Notes: generated from the sequence alone by a model not told the origin. A DNA stretch of 64,000 nucleotides from Roseibacillus sp. (GCA_028821775.1 JAPKFB010000004.1:62001-126000); one strand, 5' to 3'; shown: positions 34,953 through 44,282, numbered from the stretch's first letter. Numbers and translations: made by a program.

Positions 34953-36633
34953 GCCATCACTCAATCGAGGACACCCGCCGGTGTGGAAAATCTGGGCCAA
35001 TCCCATTGTGCGTCGCTATGCACGGTCCCGGCTGCGGGCGCGTGGCCTTGGAGTGTCGTTGCTAATCACGCTCATGCTGGCCGGTTTCCTGTTCTTCTTA
35101 TCGCGTGCGATGGGCGATCGGACGGACCTGTCCCTGGTGGATCTGGCGAGGATTCCCCTCATTGCGCTCCTGGTGCTTCAGGGGCTGATTCTCTTCGTTC
35201 TTGCGACTGGTCAGATGGCGGGCGGGATCACCGCGGAAGCGGATGAAGGGGTGATCGACTACCAGCGGCTAGCGCCCATGACTCCGCTCGCCAAGGTGGT
35301 GGGATATCTCTTTGGATTACCGATCCGCGAGTATGTCCTCTTTCTTGCGACGATGCCATTCTCGTTGTGGTCCCTCTGGCGGGGCGAAGTGCCCCTCGAG
35401 ATCGCTTTGCAACTATATGGCGTCTTCATGATCGCAGCGGTTCTCTATCATCTGACCGGCTTGGTGGCGGGGACGGTGGTCAAGAATCGGCGCTGGGCAT
35501 TTTTGCTGTCGATGGGAATGGTGTTCATCCTCTACACCGTAGTGCCCCAGGCTTCAAAGATAGGGCTCGTTTACTTCAAGTATGTCACCATCGAGCCGGT
35601 CTTCAGGGAGTGTCTCCCCCATCTCATTCCGCGCGATCTTGGGGCCGGGGTGCAAACCTTGCGGAATCTTGTTCCGCCCGCCCGTTTCTTCGATCTCGAT
35701 CTGCCCCAGGCTGTCTTCACGGTGGTGACTCAGGCGGTCCTGATTCTCGCCATGGGGTTCATGTTATGGCGCCGTTGGTACCGGGCAGAATCGCATCTCA
35801 TGGGTAAGGTGGGCGCCATTGGACTCTTCGCCTGGGTTCAGGTCATGCTGCTTGGCAATGCCTTGCCTCTCATCGCTGAAGGGGCTGTTTTTCCCTCAAG
35901 GATGTGGCGAAGGTGGGGCTCCCCCTGGGGATATGAATGGGCTCCCGATCCGGAGGATGTAGTGATCATGGCGGGGGCTTATGGGCTCGTGACCTTGTTC
36001 ATGCTCTGGACCATGATCGTGCTGATCACCCCGAATCGGGATCGTCAGATTCGCGGTTGGCGCCGCGCGCGGAAGTTGGAGAAGAAGAGGCTGGCAGTCG
36101 GATCGGATCCGGCGACCTCCATTCCCTGGGTTGGAATCATGATCTTGATGGGAGCGGCGGGTTGGTTCTGGTTCACGAAGGAGGTGGTCGAGTCGGATTG
36201 GTTTGGTGGCACCGTGATGCCGATCCAGGGAGGAGGAGCATTCCTTCTCGTCCTTGCCACGGCAGGGCTCGGGTTTCAGGCGTTACTGGAGGGAAAGGGG
36301 GTCCGGGCAACGAGCCTCTGTGGAATATTGGGGGGAGTGGCTCCGATCCTGGTGGGGACCGTTCTCGCGGCGAGCAGTGAGAAGCTCATCCCGCTGGCGA
36401 TCTGGATCATCGGCATTTCTCCCGCGGCCGGTCCGATTTATGCCACCGGAGCGGTGATTCCTCTTGCGGATTTTGAGGGCGAGCTCATGCGGGGATTGCC
36501 GCGGGCATTTTGGTTCTGGCAGGTGGCGACCGCTCTCCTCGCGCTCGATCTGATCTGGAGCTTGCGCCGATCGCGGGAGGAGATTGCAGAGAAGACGTTG
36601 GGCGAAGGAGATCACCCTCCCTTGGAGGAATAG
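34942..36633 (+). CDS. ABC-2-type transporter permease
   Basis: A 563-residue polytopic membrane protein starting at a GTG at 34942 inside the end of the ATPase gene. At least ten hydrophobic segments are visible (GVSLLITLMLAGFLFFLSRA, ALLVLQGLILFVLATGQM, MIAAVLYHLTGLVAGTVV and others). The N-terminal half has the ABC-2 layout including the GGITAEADEGVIDYQRLAPM segment after the second helix, where such permeases read ..ERE.GT...L...P.S. It forms the membrane part of the exporter with the preceding ATPase. Its 3' end overlaps the convergent UnbV gene by 22 bp. Confidence 0.88.
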   Translation: MSTEPSLNRGHPPVWKIWANPIVRRYARSRLRARGLGVSLLITLMLAGFLFFLSRAMGDRTDLSLVDLARIPLIALLVLQGLILFVLATGQMAGGITAEADEGVIDYQRLAPMTPLAKVVGYLFGLPIREYVLFLATMPFSLWSLWRGEVPLEIALQLYGVFMIAAVLYHLTGLVAGTVVKNRRWAFLLSMGMVFILYTVVPQASKIGLVYFKYVTIEPVFRECLPHLIPRDLGAGVQTLRNLVPPARFFDLDLPQAVFTVVTQAVLILAMGFMLWRRWYRAESHLMGKVGAIGLFAWVQVMLLGNALPLIAEGAVFPSRMWRRWGSPWGYEWAPDPEDVVIMAGAYGLVTLFMLWTMIVLITPNRDRQIRGWRRARKLEKKRLAVGSDPATSIPWVGIMILMGAAGWFWFTKEVVESDWFGGTVMPIQGGGAFLLVLATAGLGFQALLEGKGVRATSLCGILGGVAPILVGTVLAASSEKLIPLAIWIIGISPAAGPIYATGAVIPLADFEGELMRGLPRAFWFWQVATALLALDLIWSLRRSREEIAEKTLGEGDHPPLEE

Positions 36634-38009
36634 TGGAGGGTCACCATTTGGTTGCTGTTGGTCGTCATTCTTTGCCGGTGGCCATCGGCCCAGCGAATTT
36701 CAAGGGTGACCGATCCGCGGTGCGGGCCCAAGCCGAAGTGCAGGTTGGGATCATTTTGATTTCCCTGTCCGGTGCTACCCTCCACTTGGCGCACCAGAGT
36801 TTTCCCGTTGAGTTTGATCCGCACCTGGGCTCCGAGGGCGGGAACGGACTTTGATCCGCGAACCTGCACGCGGAGCCAGTGGTTTTTTCCGCCGGGATTC
36901 CTGAAGAGGCGTGCGCCACTTACGAGATCGAGATAGCCATCGCCATCGAAGTCAGCCCAGGCAGCCTGGTAAGTTTTCTCTGTATCGATCCTGGCCTCGG
37001 TGGTTGCCTCGACAAATTTCCATCCGCCGGTGTTGCGATAGAGCACGCTCTTGTTGCCAGGGTAGACCGTGGTGAAAAAGAGATCGAGGAGGCCATCATT
37101 GTCGAAGTCTGCGAGGGCGGGGGAGGCGTAGGATTCCTGCCAGGGCAAGCCCGCGCCGGCGCTCTGGTCCTCAAACTGGAACTGGCCCTCCGGTCCACGA
37201 TTACGGAGGAACTTGGGCCGGTCCTGGTAGGCTGGGGGATGGGAGAAGTTGCCGACGAAGAGATCGAGGGAGCCGTCGTTGTCAAAGTCGCCCCACGCAG
37301 AGCCGATGGTGTGTCCCCACGCGCCCAGGCCCCCGTCGCCCGCGGTTCCGGAGGCGCCTGCGACATCCGCGAAATTTCCCCGGCCGTCGTTCTGCCAGAG
37401 CAGGTTTGCGACCAGGCGATAGTTGGAGACGTAGAGATCGAGATCGCCGTCCTCATCGTAGTCGGCGGCGGCAATCCCTCGGGCCGGCTTGGTGAATTTC
37501 GATTGCCAGGTCTGTTCGAAAGTTCCGTCGCCCTTGTTGCTGAGGATCACATCGGGATAGAGAGCCTTTTGCCAAACTTCGTATCCGCCCACGTAGAGGT
37601 CGAGATCGCCATCGCCGTCGAAGTCCCCCGGCGTGGCTCCGAGGCAGACCTTGGTCGGGAGTTCGGGAATGGCATGCTCGACCAGGCTGAAGCTCTTTGC
37701 ACGTTCGCTCCGGAAGAGCGTTCCTCCGAAGCTGAAGAAATCGAGAAAGCCATCGCGATCGAAGTCGGCCCACACGCCGCTTCCGCCGGGTGCTCCCTCG
37801 ACCCTGGAGAAGGTCTTCCCCTCCTCGTTCTTCCAAAGTTGTCCATCCACGAAAAGATCCGTCCAGCCGTCGTTGTTGAAATCGATGCAGGAAGCGACCC
37901 CGCCAGAGAGGCCCTCAAGACCGAATTCTTTGGTCACCTCCTGAAAGGCAGAGGTTGCCAGAGCATGATTTGTGATCATCAAGAGACCAGCCGCGGCGCG
38001 CATTCGCAT
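36612..38009 (-). CDS. Secreted FG-GAP/VCBS-repeat protein with ASPIC/UnbV domain
   Basis: A 465-residue protein with a weak signal (MRMRAAAGLLMITNHALATS). Seven or more beta-propeller repeats of the FG-GAP/VCBS kind carry Ca-binding loops such as DFNNDGWTDLFVDG, DFDRDGFLDFFSFG, DFDGDGDLDLYVGG, DYDEDGDLDLYVSN, DFDNDGSLDLFVGN and DFDNDGLLDLFFTT. The C-terminal ASPIC/UnbV module is seen as HWLRVQVRGSKSVPALGAQV, QVEGSTGQGNQNDPNLHFGL and VTLEIRWADGHRQ. Such proteins are exported and bind Ca2+, probably at the cell surface or in complexes. Convergent with the ABC permease; 159 bp downstream of the cupredoxin gene. Confidence 0.93.
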   Translation of the reverse strand: MRMRAAAGLLMITNHALATSAFQEVTKEFGLEGLSGGVASCIDFNNDGWTDLFVDGQLWKNEEGKTFSRVEGAPGGSGVWADFDRDGFLDFFSFGGTLFRSERAKSFSLVEHAIPELPTKVCLGATPGDFDGDGDLDLYVGGYEVWQKALYPDVILSNKGDGTFEQTWQSKFTKPARGIAAADYDEDGDLDLYVSNYRLVANLLWQNDGRGNFADVAGASGTAGDGGLGAWGHTIGSAWGDFDNDGSLDLFVGNFSHPPAYQDRPKFLRNRGPEGQFQFEDQSAGAGLPWQESYASPALADFDNDGLLDLFFTTVYPGNKSVLYRNTGGWKFVEATTEARIDTEKTYQAAWADFDGDGYLDLVSGARLFRNPGGKNHWLRVQVRGSKSVPALGAQVRIKLNGKTLVRQVEGSTGQGNQNDPNLHFGLGPHRGSVTLEIRWADGHRQRMTTNSNQMVTLHYSSKGG

Positions 38010-38168
38010 TCCCTAGAACGCCATAGTCCAAGGGCGGCGCCAACTCAAAATCAGGACGAAATTCCGGGATCGAGAGGATCAAGAATGCCGGAGCGCGGGC
38101 CTGAACAGGGTGGCAGATGGAACGAACTGGCAGCGGTTCATCGAGGAGGGCTCTCTTCCGCCGGGATA

Positions 38169-40934
38169 TTACTCCACGATCAAAACTCCCTGCATGGCCT
38201 GCCAGTGTCCCGGGAAGGTGCAGAGAAAGGGATAGCGCCCAGCCTTGGCGGGAGCCTTGAAGTGGGTGACATGGCTGCCGCCGGGAGGGGTCACGAAGGT
38301 GAAGGCGACGACGGCATTCGAAGTTGGGAGGTAGTGTTTCTCCGCGGCCTTGGGATCGTTGAGCATCTTGAAGGCGGCGGTCCCGACCTCCTCGGCCCTC
38401 CCCGGATTCACAATCACGAGGTTGTGCGGCATGACATCCTTGTTGAGGAGTTTCAGGGAGAGCGCTTCGCCGGCCTTGGCCCTGAGTTCTTTCTGTTTGT
38501 ATTGCAGCCCGCCGAGGACTTCGACGAGAAGTTCCCGGGCCCCCTCGGGTTGCTTGCCGGAGGTGGTGTCCTTGCTTCCGGCCATCTTCCGCTTGATGGG
38601 CAGGTTGATGACGGTGAGCTTGTTGGGAATTCCCAGTCCCATCCCCTTGCGATGGAAGTGATCACCAAGTTGCAGAATGGAGGGAAAGAGATCGGTTTTG
38701 AACTTGGTTCCGTCTGCAGCGGTCATGTGCATGCGCAGGTGCATCTGCATGCTGGGCACCAGGGCGCGCATTTCAATGAAGAGCGAACGCTTGTCATCCA
38801 GGAGGCGGACGGAGTCCACCTTCACGCGATCATGCCCAACCATGCCTGGAGCCTTCACCGAGAACTCGGGAGAGCCATACTGCGACGAGTATTGGTAGTT
38901 CCACTGCTGCACGAAGTAGTTGGCGGGGTGCGTCGTTCTGGGGTCGAGTTCGCAGCTGAAATCGATGCGGAGACCATTGGAGTGCACCCGGAAACCAATC
39001 GGTTTGTGAACCGTTTGGCCGGTGTAGCGCACCCTGTGGAAGCAGCCGTCCTGGGTCGAGTAATCACCCCAGCCATCTAGACCGACGACGTAGAGTTGCC
39101 CATCGAGGGGACTGAAGGCGCCGCGGATCGTGCCTGCGCGGAACTCGCCGGCGAGCGGAACGCTGGCGCCTTGGGCACGAAGTCCCGAGCCATCGCGGAG
39201 GATGAGATAGTGGAGTCCCGAGCCATAGGAGAGACCGATGAATCGATTCTTGAAGGGTCCCCAGTGGTCGCTGGTCACCTCCACCATCCCGCCGGTGGAA
39301 TTGTCCACCCCGCGCGGAACATAGCAGAGCGGAGTGGCAATCTCGCGGTCGTGATACTTGTCGCCCTCGTGCCCGTAGTATTCGCCGGGGCGCACTTCGA
39401 TGATCATGGAGGCGGGCGTCCAGGTTCCTTCCTGAGGCGCGATGTAGTAGCGGCCCTGCCAGAGCCCGGCGCCCATGCAGTTGCGTACTCCCAGAGCTTC
39501 GCGATCGGTTTTTGGGGAGGCGGAGGTGCGCAGGATGTTTTCGCGCTGCACGAAGTGGAAAGCTTTGTCGGGTGTACGCACCAGGCCGAAGGTGTGGGTG
39601 TGGCTGCGGTTGTAGCCGCCAAAGTCGTCCGCGTAGTTTTCGTGGAAGTCGGCTTCGCCGTCGTCATTGAGATCGTGCAAGCGAGTGATGCGTCCGCGAT
39701 CGAGGACGAAAATGCCCTCCTCGTCGATGTGCACCCCGATGGGTTGATTGAAGCCGGTGGCGTAGCGATTCCAGATGACCTTCTTGAGGTCGCCGCCCAG
39801 CCCGCTGACCTTCCAGACCTCTCCGCACCACACCGTCACGAGCGCATCGCCGTTGGGGAAGAAGGCGATCCCGGTGAGCTGCATCACGGTCCTGAAGGGA
39901 TTGTCGAAGGGGACTGGGATGGTATCGACCACATAGGGGCGGACGTCATCACCCAGCCTGGCACTAACGGTGAGCCGCTGCGGAAACTCGGCAGGCCCCC
40001 CACTGATGAGAGGCATGGGGTCTTGATTCGGAATGATCTTTGGAAACTCCTTGCCGTCAATTTGTCGGAGGATGATTGCCACGAAGGAGTTTCTTCCCTG
40101 GGCTTCAATCTTGAGCCAGAGCGACTTGTCCGCTCTGGTTTCAAGAGTGGCATTGCGTTCCGAAACGACGCTTCCTGCGAGGCCGGATCCGATTCGGAGG
40201 CGGAGACCTTTGCTGGGGACTCCCTCGGGGAATTTCAGGGTGCGGTGAAACAAGAGCTGTCCTTCAGCGGTGGTCGCACCGGCGACATCGAGAATCCTGG
40301 TTCCCCCGATCTCGTAGCTCATGACCACCTGTTTGCCGTGCCGATAGTTGCCCAGGAAGTGTCCTTCCCCGTCGCCCTCCCAACCCTTCGTCTCCTTGTC
40401 CTGGAACCACAGCTCACCCTTTGGCACCGCGTTACGCGAGCCGCCCCAGCGGAAGCCATCAAATCTCACGAAGCCGCCTTGCCACACGGCGCGCCACGAG
40501 AGCGATTGCGTGTCGAAGGCGGCGGAGAGTTCGTTCCTGGCGCCCAGCTTTACGCAGAGCGCTTTCAGAATTGTGATCTCCTTGCTGCGATAGACGTGGG
40601 CGAGGACGGGCCCGTGATCGACATCATTCCATCGGGTATCGCTATAATTGTTCTGGTTGTGTTTGCCCCAGTGTCCGTGCTGGCCGCCGTCGAGACCGGG
40701 ATAGGCGGGGAGTAGTTCGGGAAGATCCTCTCGCGCCATCGCCATGTAGTGGTCGGCCTGGCGTTGGTAGAAGTTGTAGAGTCGCGCTTCGTTGACTGTC
40801 TCGCCAGCGAGATCGAACGTGTCGCGGTCACCCTGGCTGTCGGCATAGGAATGCTTGGCGGGGTCGGCGACTTGGGCCGAAGCGGGGAGGAGCAAAAGGA
40901 CGAGGGGGAGGAGGATCGAAAAACGTCTCTTCAT
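38169..40934 (-). CDS. Secreted PVC dehydrogenase-type propeller protein with cupredoxin tail (DUF6797-like N-terminus)
   Basis: A 921-residue exported protein (signal MKRRFSILLPLVLLLLPASA). The N-terminal ~300 residues (YNFYQRQADHYMAMAREDLP, LSAAFDTQSLSWRAVWQGGF VRFDGFRW) match DUF6797-type proteins. The propeller follows (AFFPNGDALVTVWCGEVWKV, GYNRSHTHTFGLV, DGQLYVVGLDGWGDYSTQDG CFHRVRYTG). The end is a type 1 copper domain with His in VMPHNLVIVNPG and Cys905, His910 and Met914 in PFLCTFPGHWQAM. A cytochrome-containing relative is encoded at 47502-50984. It probably takes part in extracytoplasmic oxidation with copper-mediated electron transfer. The divergent promoter region to 41191 contains a Fur-like palindrome. 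Confidence 0.88.
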   Translation of the reverse strand: MKRRFSILLPLVLLLLPASAQVADPAKHSYADSQGDRDTFDLAGETVNEARLYNFYQRQADHYMAMAREDLPELLPAYPGLDGGQHGHWGKHNQNNYSDTRWNDVDHGPVLAHVYRSKEITILKALCVKLGARNELSAAFDTQSLSWRAVWQGGFVRFDGFRWGGSRNAVPKGELWFQDKETKGWEGDGEGHFLGNYRHGKQVVMSYEIGGTRILDVAGATTAEGQLLFHRTLKFPEGVPSKGLRLRIGSGLAGSVVSERNATLETRADKSLWLKIEAQGRNSFVAIILRQIDGKEFPKIIPNQDPMPLISGGPAEFPQRLTVSARLGDDVRPYVVDTIPVPFDNPFRTVMQLTGIAFFPNGDALVTVWCGEVWKVSGLGGDLKKVIWNRYATGFNQPIGVHIDEEGIFVLDRGRITRLHDLNDDGEADFHENYADDFGGYNRSHTHTFGLVRTPDKAFHFVQRENILRTSASPKTDREALGVRNCMGAGLWQGRYYIAPQEGTWTPASMIIEVRPGEYYGHEGDKYHDREIATPLCYVPRGVDNSTGGMVEVTSDHWGPFKNRFIGLSYGSGLHYLILRDGSGLRAQGASVPLAGEFRAGTIRGAFSPLDGQLYVVGLDGWGDYSTQDGCFHRVRYTGQTVHKPIGFRVHSNGLRIDFSCELDPRTTHPANYFVQQWNYQYSSQYGSPEFSVKAPGMVGHDRVKVDSVRLLDDKRSLFIEMRALVPSMQMHLRMHMTAADGTKFKTDLFPSILQLGDHFHRKGMGLGIPNKLTVINLPIKRKMAGSKDTTSGKQPEGARELLVEVLGGLQYKQKELRAKAGEALSLKLLNKDVMPHNLVIVNPGRAEEVGTAAFKMLNDPKAAEKHYLPTSNAVVAFTFVTPPGGSHVTHFKAPAKAGRYPFLCTFPGHWQAMQGVLIVE

Positions 40935-40984
40935 GGGCGGAGCGTCACGCTAGCGTCGAGCTTGCCAATACCAACGGGAAAATT

Positions 40985-40999
40985 GGATGATAATCATCC
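40985..40999. promoter_or_regulatory. Palindromic operator-like site (Fur-like core)
   Basis: GGATGATAATCATCC is a perfect 7-nt inverted repeat around one base. Its centre ATGATAATCAT equals the centre of the classical 19-bp Fur consensus. It lies 51 bp upstream of the cupredoxin-protein start (40934) in the divergent region before thuA (41191). Metal control would make sense for a copper protein, but the outer Fur hexamers are not present. Confidence 0.4.
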
Positions 41000-41190
41000 G
41001 AAGGTCAGGGGAGTTGGTGGTCTCACGGATTCGCTCTAACATCATCGAAATGCCAACCGGAGACGATCGGCGTGCCGTCGACCCCGCCCTGCAATTGCCA
41101 CCACGATGAACTCGCCATGCGGAGACTTGCCCCGGAGGCCTTAACGGTGCAAGGAATCAGCGAGGCGACCCGTAACTTAAGCCCTCCGCT

Positions 41191-42036
41191 ATGAATTTCA
41201 TCTGTTCAAGAATCTCCCTTGCCAAGTTCCTGCCCCTTTCTCTCCTCGCGGCGGTGGGAGTAGCGCTCAGTACGCCCGAAAGCAAAACGATCGCCGATGA
41301 GAAGGAGAAGGCGGTGGTCAAACCACTCAGAGCGCTTCTGATCACAGGCGGCTGTTGCCACGACTATGAGAAGCAGAAGGTCATTATTCCGGGTGGAGTG
41401 AGCGCGCGCGCCAAGGTGGACTGGACGATCGTCCATGAAGGCGGGAGCTCAAGGGATCACAAGGTCAGCATTTACGCAAACGAGGACTGGACGAAGGGCT
41501 ACGACGTGATCGTGCACAATGAATGTTTCGGAGGAGTTAAGGATGATGCCTTCGTGGAGGCTCTCGCGAAAGCGCACGAAACGACCCCCGCGGTGGTGTT
41601 GCATTGCTCGATGCACAGCTATCGCGCCGCTCCGCAGGGAGCGAATGAGTGGCGCAAATTCCTGGGAGTGACCTCCACCAATCATGGGGCCCACGCGCCG
41701 ATCCTGATGAAGAATCTCAAGCCCGATCACCCGGTCATGAAAGGCTTTCCGATCGAGTGGAAGACGCCCAAGGGCGAGCTCTATCGCATCAAAAAACTGT
41801 GGGAGACCGCCACTCCCCTTGCGGAAGGGACCGCCAGCCCGAAGGAAAAACACATCTGCGTGTGGGTGAATGAGTACGGCGCGAAGAAGAGCAGGGTCTT
41901 CGGCACCACCATTGGGCACCACAACGAAACGATGCTGGAGGATACCTATCTCGATCTCGTGACCCGCGGCCTGCTCTGGGCCGCCGGCAAGCTGAACGAC
42001 GAGGGCAAGCCCGCGGCGGGGTACGGCGCCGAGTGA
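41191..42036 (+). CDS. ThuA-like protein (secreted, glutamine-amidotransferase-like fold)
   Basis: A 281-residue protein with an N-terminal signal (FICSRISLAKFLPLSLLAAV). The ThuA core reads RALLITGGCCHDYEKQK, DVIVHNECFGGVKDDAFVEA, PAVVLHCSMHSYRAAPQGAN EWRKFLGV, and GRVFGTTIGH-like KSRVFGTTIGHHNETM, typical of trehalose-utilisation/ThuA domains. In rhizobia ThuA takes part in trehalose and sucrose-analogue catabolism with ThuB; in PVC bacteria ThuA-like proteins are usually exported and of unknown activity. It lies 146 bp upstream of the UGA-containing redoxin gene on the same strand. Confidence 0.9.
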   Translation: MNFICSRISLAKFLPLSLLAAVGVALSTPESKTIADEKEKAVVKPLRALLITGGCCHDYEKQKVIIPGGVSARAKVDWTIVHEGGSSRDHKVSIYANEDWTKGYDVIVHNECFGGVKDDAFVEALAKAHETTPAVVLHCSMHSYRAAPQGANEWRKFLGVTSTNHGAHAPILMKNLKPDHPVMKGFPIEWKTPKGELYRIKKLWETATPLAEGTASPKEKHICVWVNEYGAKKSRVFGTTIGHHNETMLEDTYLDLVTRGLLWAAGKLNDEGKPAAGYGAE

Positions 42037-42182
42037 TGGATCTCCACCACGGAAGACCGTTGCTCTGAATCACTTTGGGCGCAAGGGGGAGCATTCTGAA
42101 AGGGCGGCCGATCTGTCCGAAAGATATCCGTGGACAACGCGTTTAATTCCATGCACACCCGCCGCGCTCTGGATCGATTTTC

Positions 42183-42977
42183 ATGATCATCACCCGACAG
42201 TTCAAGTTCGGTTGTGCCCTGCTGGCAGCCCTCTCCACTTCTCTCTCCTCTTTTGCGGATGGCGAGGGAGGGAATAAAAGAAGGGAGAAGGACAACGCGG
42301 AGAAGAGCGAGGCTCTCGAGGGATCCCTCAAGCAGATCAAGATGGGCACCCACTGGGCTGGTCCGGAATTGGAAGGTCCTCAGAGCCTGCTAGGAAAGGT
42401 AGTCCTCTTAAAGATCTGGGGTGGCTGAGTAGGCTGTCGCGGGATTACTCCCGGCATGGTCGGTCTGGCCAAGAATCACCAAGGCGAACCATTCCACGTC
42501 ATTGCGTCCTATTGTCAGAAAGGGGCCAAGGACCCCACTCTTAAATTCCTCAAGACGCAGGGATGGAGCGAAGAGCTCGAGAATATTTCGGTGATGTACC
42601 AGACGACCTACAGCCGGGACGTGAAGATCACCTACGTTCCCTACTACCTGATTTTCGATCACACCGGCAGGCTGCGTCATCACCATATGGCGGGTCCCTA
42701 TCACGGAGGGAACGGTGATCTCTACCAGGAGCAGGTCGCGGCCTTGATGAAGGAAGTTCCCAAGAAGGAAGGCAAGGAAGTCGATCGCGATGGAGCGTTG
42801 AGTGAAGTGCGGGGCTGGACCAACCTGAGGGGCCACACCATTGAGGCCGCCTTGCTTGGGATCGGAGAAGAGCTCGCGAAGTTTCGCATGCGGAACGGAC
42901 ACACCTACAACTATCCGCTGGAGAAGCTTTCGAGACAGAGTCGCGACGAGATCAAGAGGCTCGCCGTCGAGGAGTGA
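42183..42977 (+). CDS. Secreted redoxin (TlpA-like) with in-frame UGA (UxxC), candidate selenoprotein
   Basis: Read through the TGA at 42426-42428, the frame from the ATG at 42183 gives 264 residues. It has a signal peptide (FGCALLAALSTSLSSFA), a linker, and GPQSLLGKVVLLKIWGG-U82 then VGCRGITPGMVGLAKNH and EPFHVIASYCQKG. This is the TlpA/redoxin pattern (L.GKVVLL.FW..WC..C....P.L..L......V...), with U82-V-G-C85 at the CxxC site. Downstream are VKITYVPYYLIFDHTGRLRH HH, containing the cis-Pro loop, and a helical C-terminus. A hairpin CGGGA-UUAC-UCCCG begins 12 nt after the UGA. The in-frame ATG at 42456 could not yield a functional redoxin. Confidence 0.82.
42440..42453 (+). promoter_or_regulatory. 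Candidate SECIS hairpin for UGA 42426
   Basis: CGGGA-UUAC-UCCCG, a perfect 5-pair stem with a 4-nt loop, starts at nt 12 after the UGA, the same offset as the hairpins at 27270 and 29878. Confidence 0.5.
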
Positions 42978-43169
42978 AGAACGCACAGTTCGGATCGATT
43001 CCGGAGGAGCTTGGGAGTTCCAGGTTCGGCAGAAGTTGCGGGAAGGCCGGGAGGGGAAAGGGACGAACTTCTTGAGAATTCGACAATCGAAGCTTTCTGT
43101 GCTTTCCTCTCGCTTCCTGAACGAAGCGGCGTATCGCTGTCGCTTGAGAAACGACGAGATTTCGATACC

Positions 43170-43976
43170 ATGAGAACGACGCTCCTCTCACTCTTCCTGA
43201 TTCTGGCTCCGACCCTTCCGCTGCTGGCAGTTCCCAAGCCCGCTGAGGCGCCCAAGGAGGATGTGGCGGCCGAAGAGGAAGAGAAGGGAGCCGGCTTTCT
43301 CGGAGTGTCGGCCGGCGAACTTTCGGCCGCGCTGGCTGCTCAGCTGAAGCTCGATCATGGAGTGAAACTGAACAGTGTGTCGCCCGACAGTCCGGCCGGT
43401 AAGGCAGGCTTAGAAGTGGATGATATCATCACGGCGGTTGGGGAGAAAAAGATTTCCACCATGGTGGAGCTGCGCGACGCCATTCGGGCTCACAAGCAAG
43501 GGGATGAAGTCATCCTGAAGTTGGTTCAGAAAGGGAACGTGGTGGAGAAGAAGGTGACCTTGGCTGAAGCGCCGGTCTTGCCCCAGCTCATCCTGCCGCA
43601 AGGAGGAATTCAATTTAGGGGTTTCCAAGGCGGGCAGCTTCAGATGAATATTGGAGGGAGAGGGGGTCGCTTCAAGATGGGTGATCAGGATGGGTCCGTG
43701 GAAGTAAAGGGGAATGATGAGGGCCGGGAGGTCACGGTGTGGGATCTCTCTAACAAAGTCGTTTATGAAGGTCCGTGGGTGACTCCGCAGGACAAGGCCG
43801 CACCCACCCCACAAATGCGCCGACGGATCGAGCGGGTGGCGAACATGTTTGCGGGTCGCGAAAATCTTTTCCAGGAGCGTCGCCTTGCTTTTCCGCTGGC
43901 TCCGCCACCACCACCAGCCCCGCGACCGGATGATGATCTTCCCAAGCCAAAGGGGGAAGAGGGCGAGCCCGAATAG
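43170..43976 (+). CDS. Secreted PDZ-domain protein
   Basis: A 268-residue protein from the ATG at 43170 with signal peptide MRTTLLSLFLILAPTLPLLA; the open frame starts earlier but the extra part is not conserved-looking. An acidic linker (EDVAAEEEEKGA) leads into one PDZ domain: FLGVSAGELSAALAAQLKLD, VNSVSPDSPAGKAGLEVDDI ITAVGEKKI-like, VELRDAIRAHKQGDEVILKL VQKG. The C-terminal part is Gly/Pro-rich (PPPPPAPRPDDDLPKPKGEE). No protease domain is attached, so it is likely a binding module that recognises C-termini in the periplasm. Confidence 0.88.
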   Translation: MRTTLLSLFLILAPTLPLLAVPKPAEAPKEDVAAEEEEKGAGFLGVSAGELSAALAAQLKLDHGVKLNSVSPDSPAGKAGLEVDDIITAVGEKKISTMVELRDAIRAHKQGDEVILKLVQKGNVVEKKVTLAEAPVLPQLILPQGGIQFRGFQGGQLQMNIGGRGGRFKMGDQDGSVEVKGNDEGREVTVWDLSNKVVYEGPWVTPQDKAAPTPQMRRRIERVANMFAGRENLFQERRLAFPLAPPPPPAPRPDDDLPKPKGEEGEPE

Positions 43977-44282
43977 GGCTTCCCCTTGTTGGAGGTGCTT
44001 TCAGGATCGAGTCGTGGGGCGCATGGTCGGGCGAAAAGGTGGTTTCGACCGGGCCTGCCTCTCGACGTTCTTCAAGGTGAGGGAGTTCGACCAGATCCCT
44101 CGCAGGGCATGAAGAAAAAGTGATGATCGTCCTTTGAGGATTCTGCGTGGTTCGCCTAACCTCTCGGGAGATGATGGCTGGTGAAATCCCACGATCGGAG
44201 TGCGAGTGCGAGATTGGCAAGCGCGCTGGGATTGGATAGACCTCTTGAAAGGTCTGACTGCCCGTCAGAATGGAACACTACC

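Noticed and set aside
44239-44256. Inverted repeat AGACCT..AGGTCT before the phosphoesterase fusion as a terminator or operator
   Set aside because: Only six pairs, no T-run and no second copy, so left as a note.
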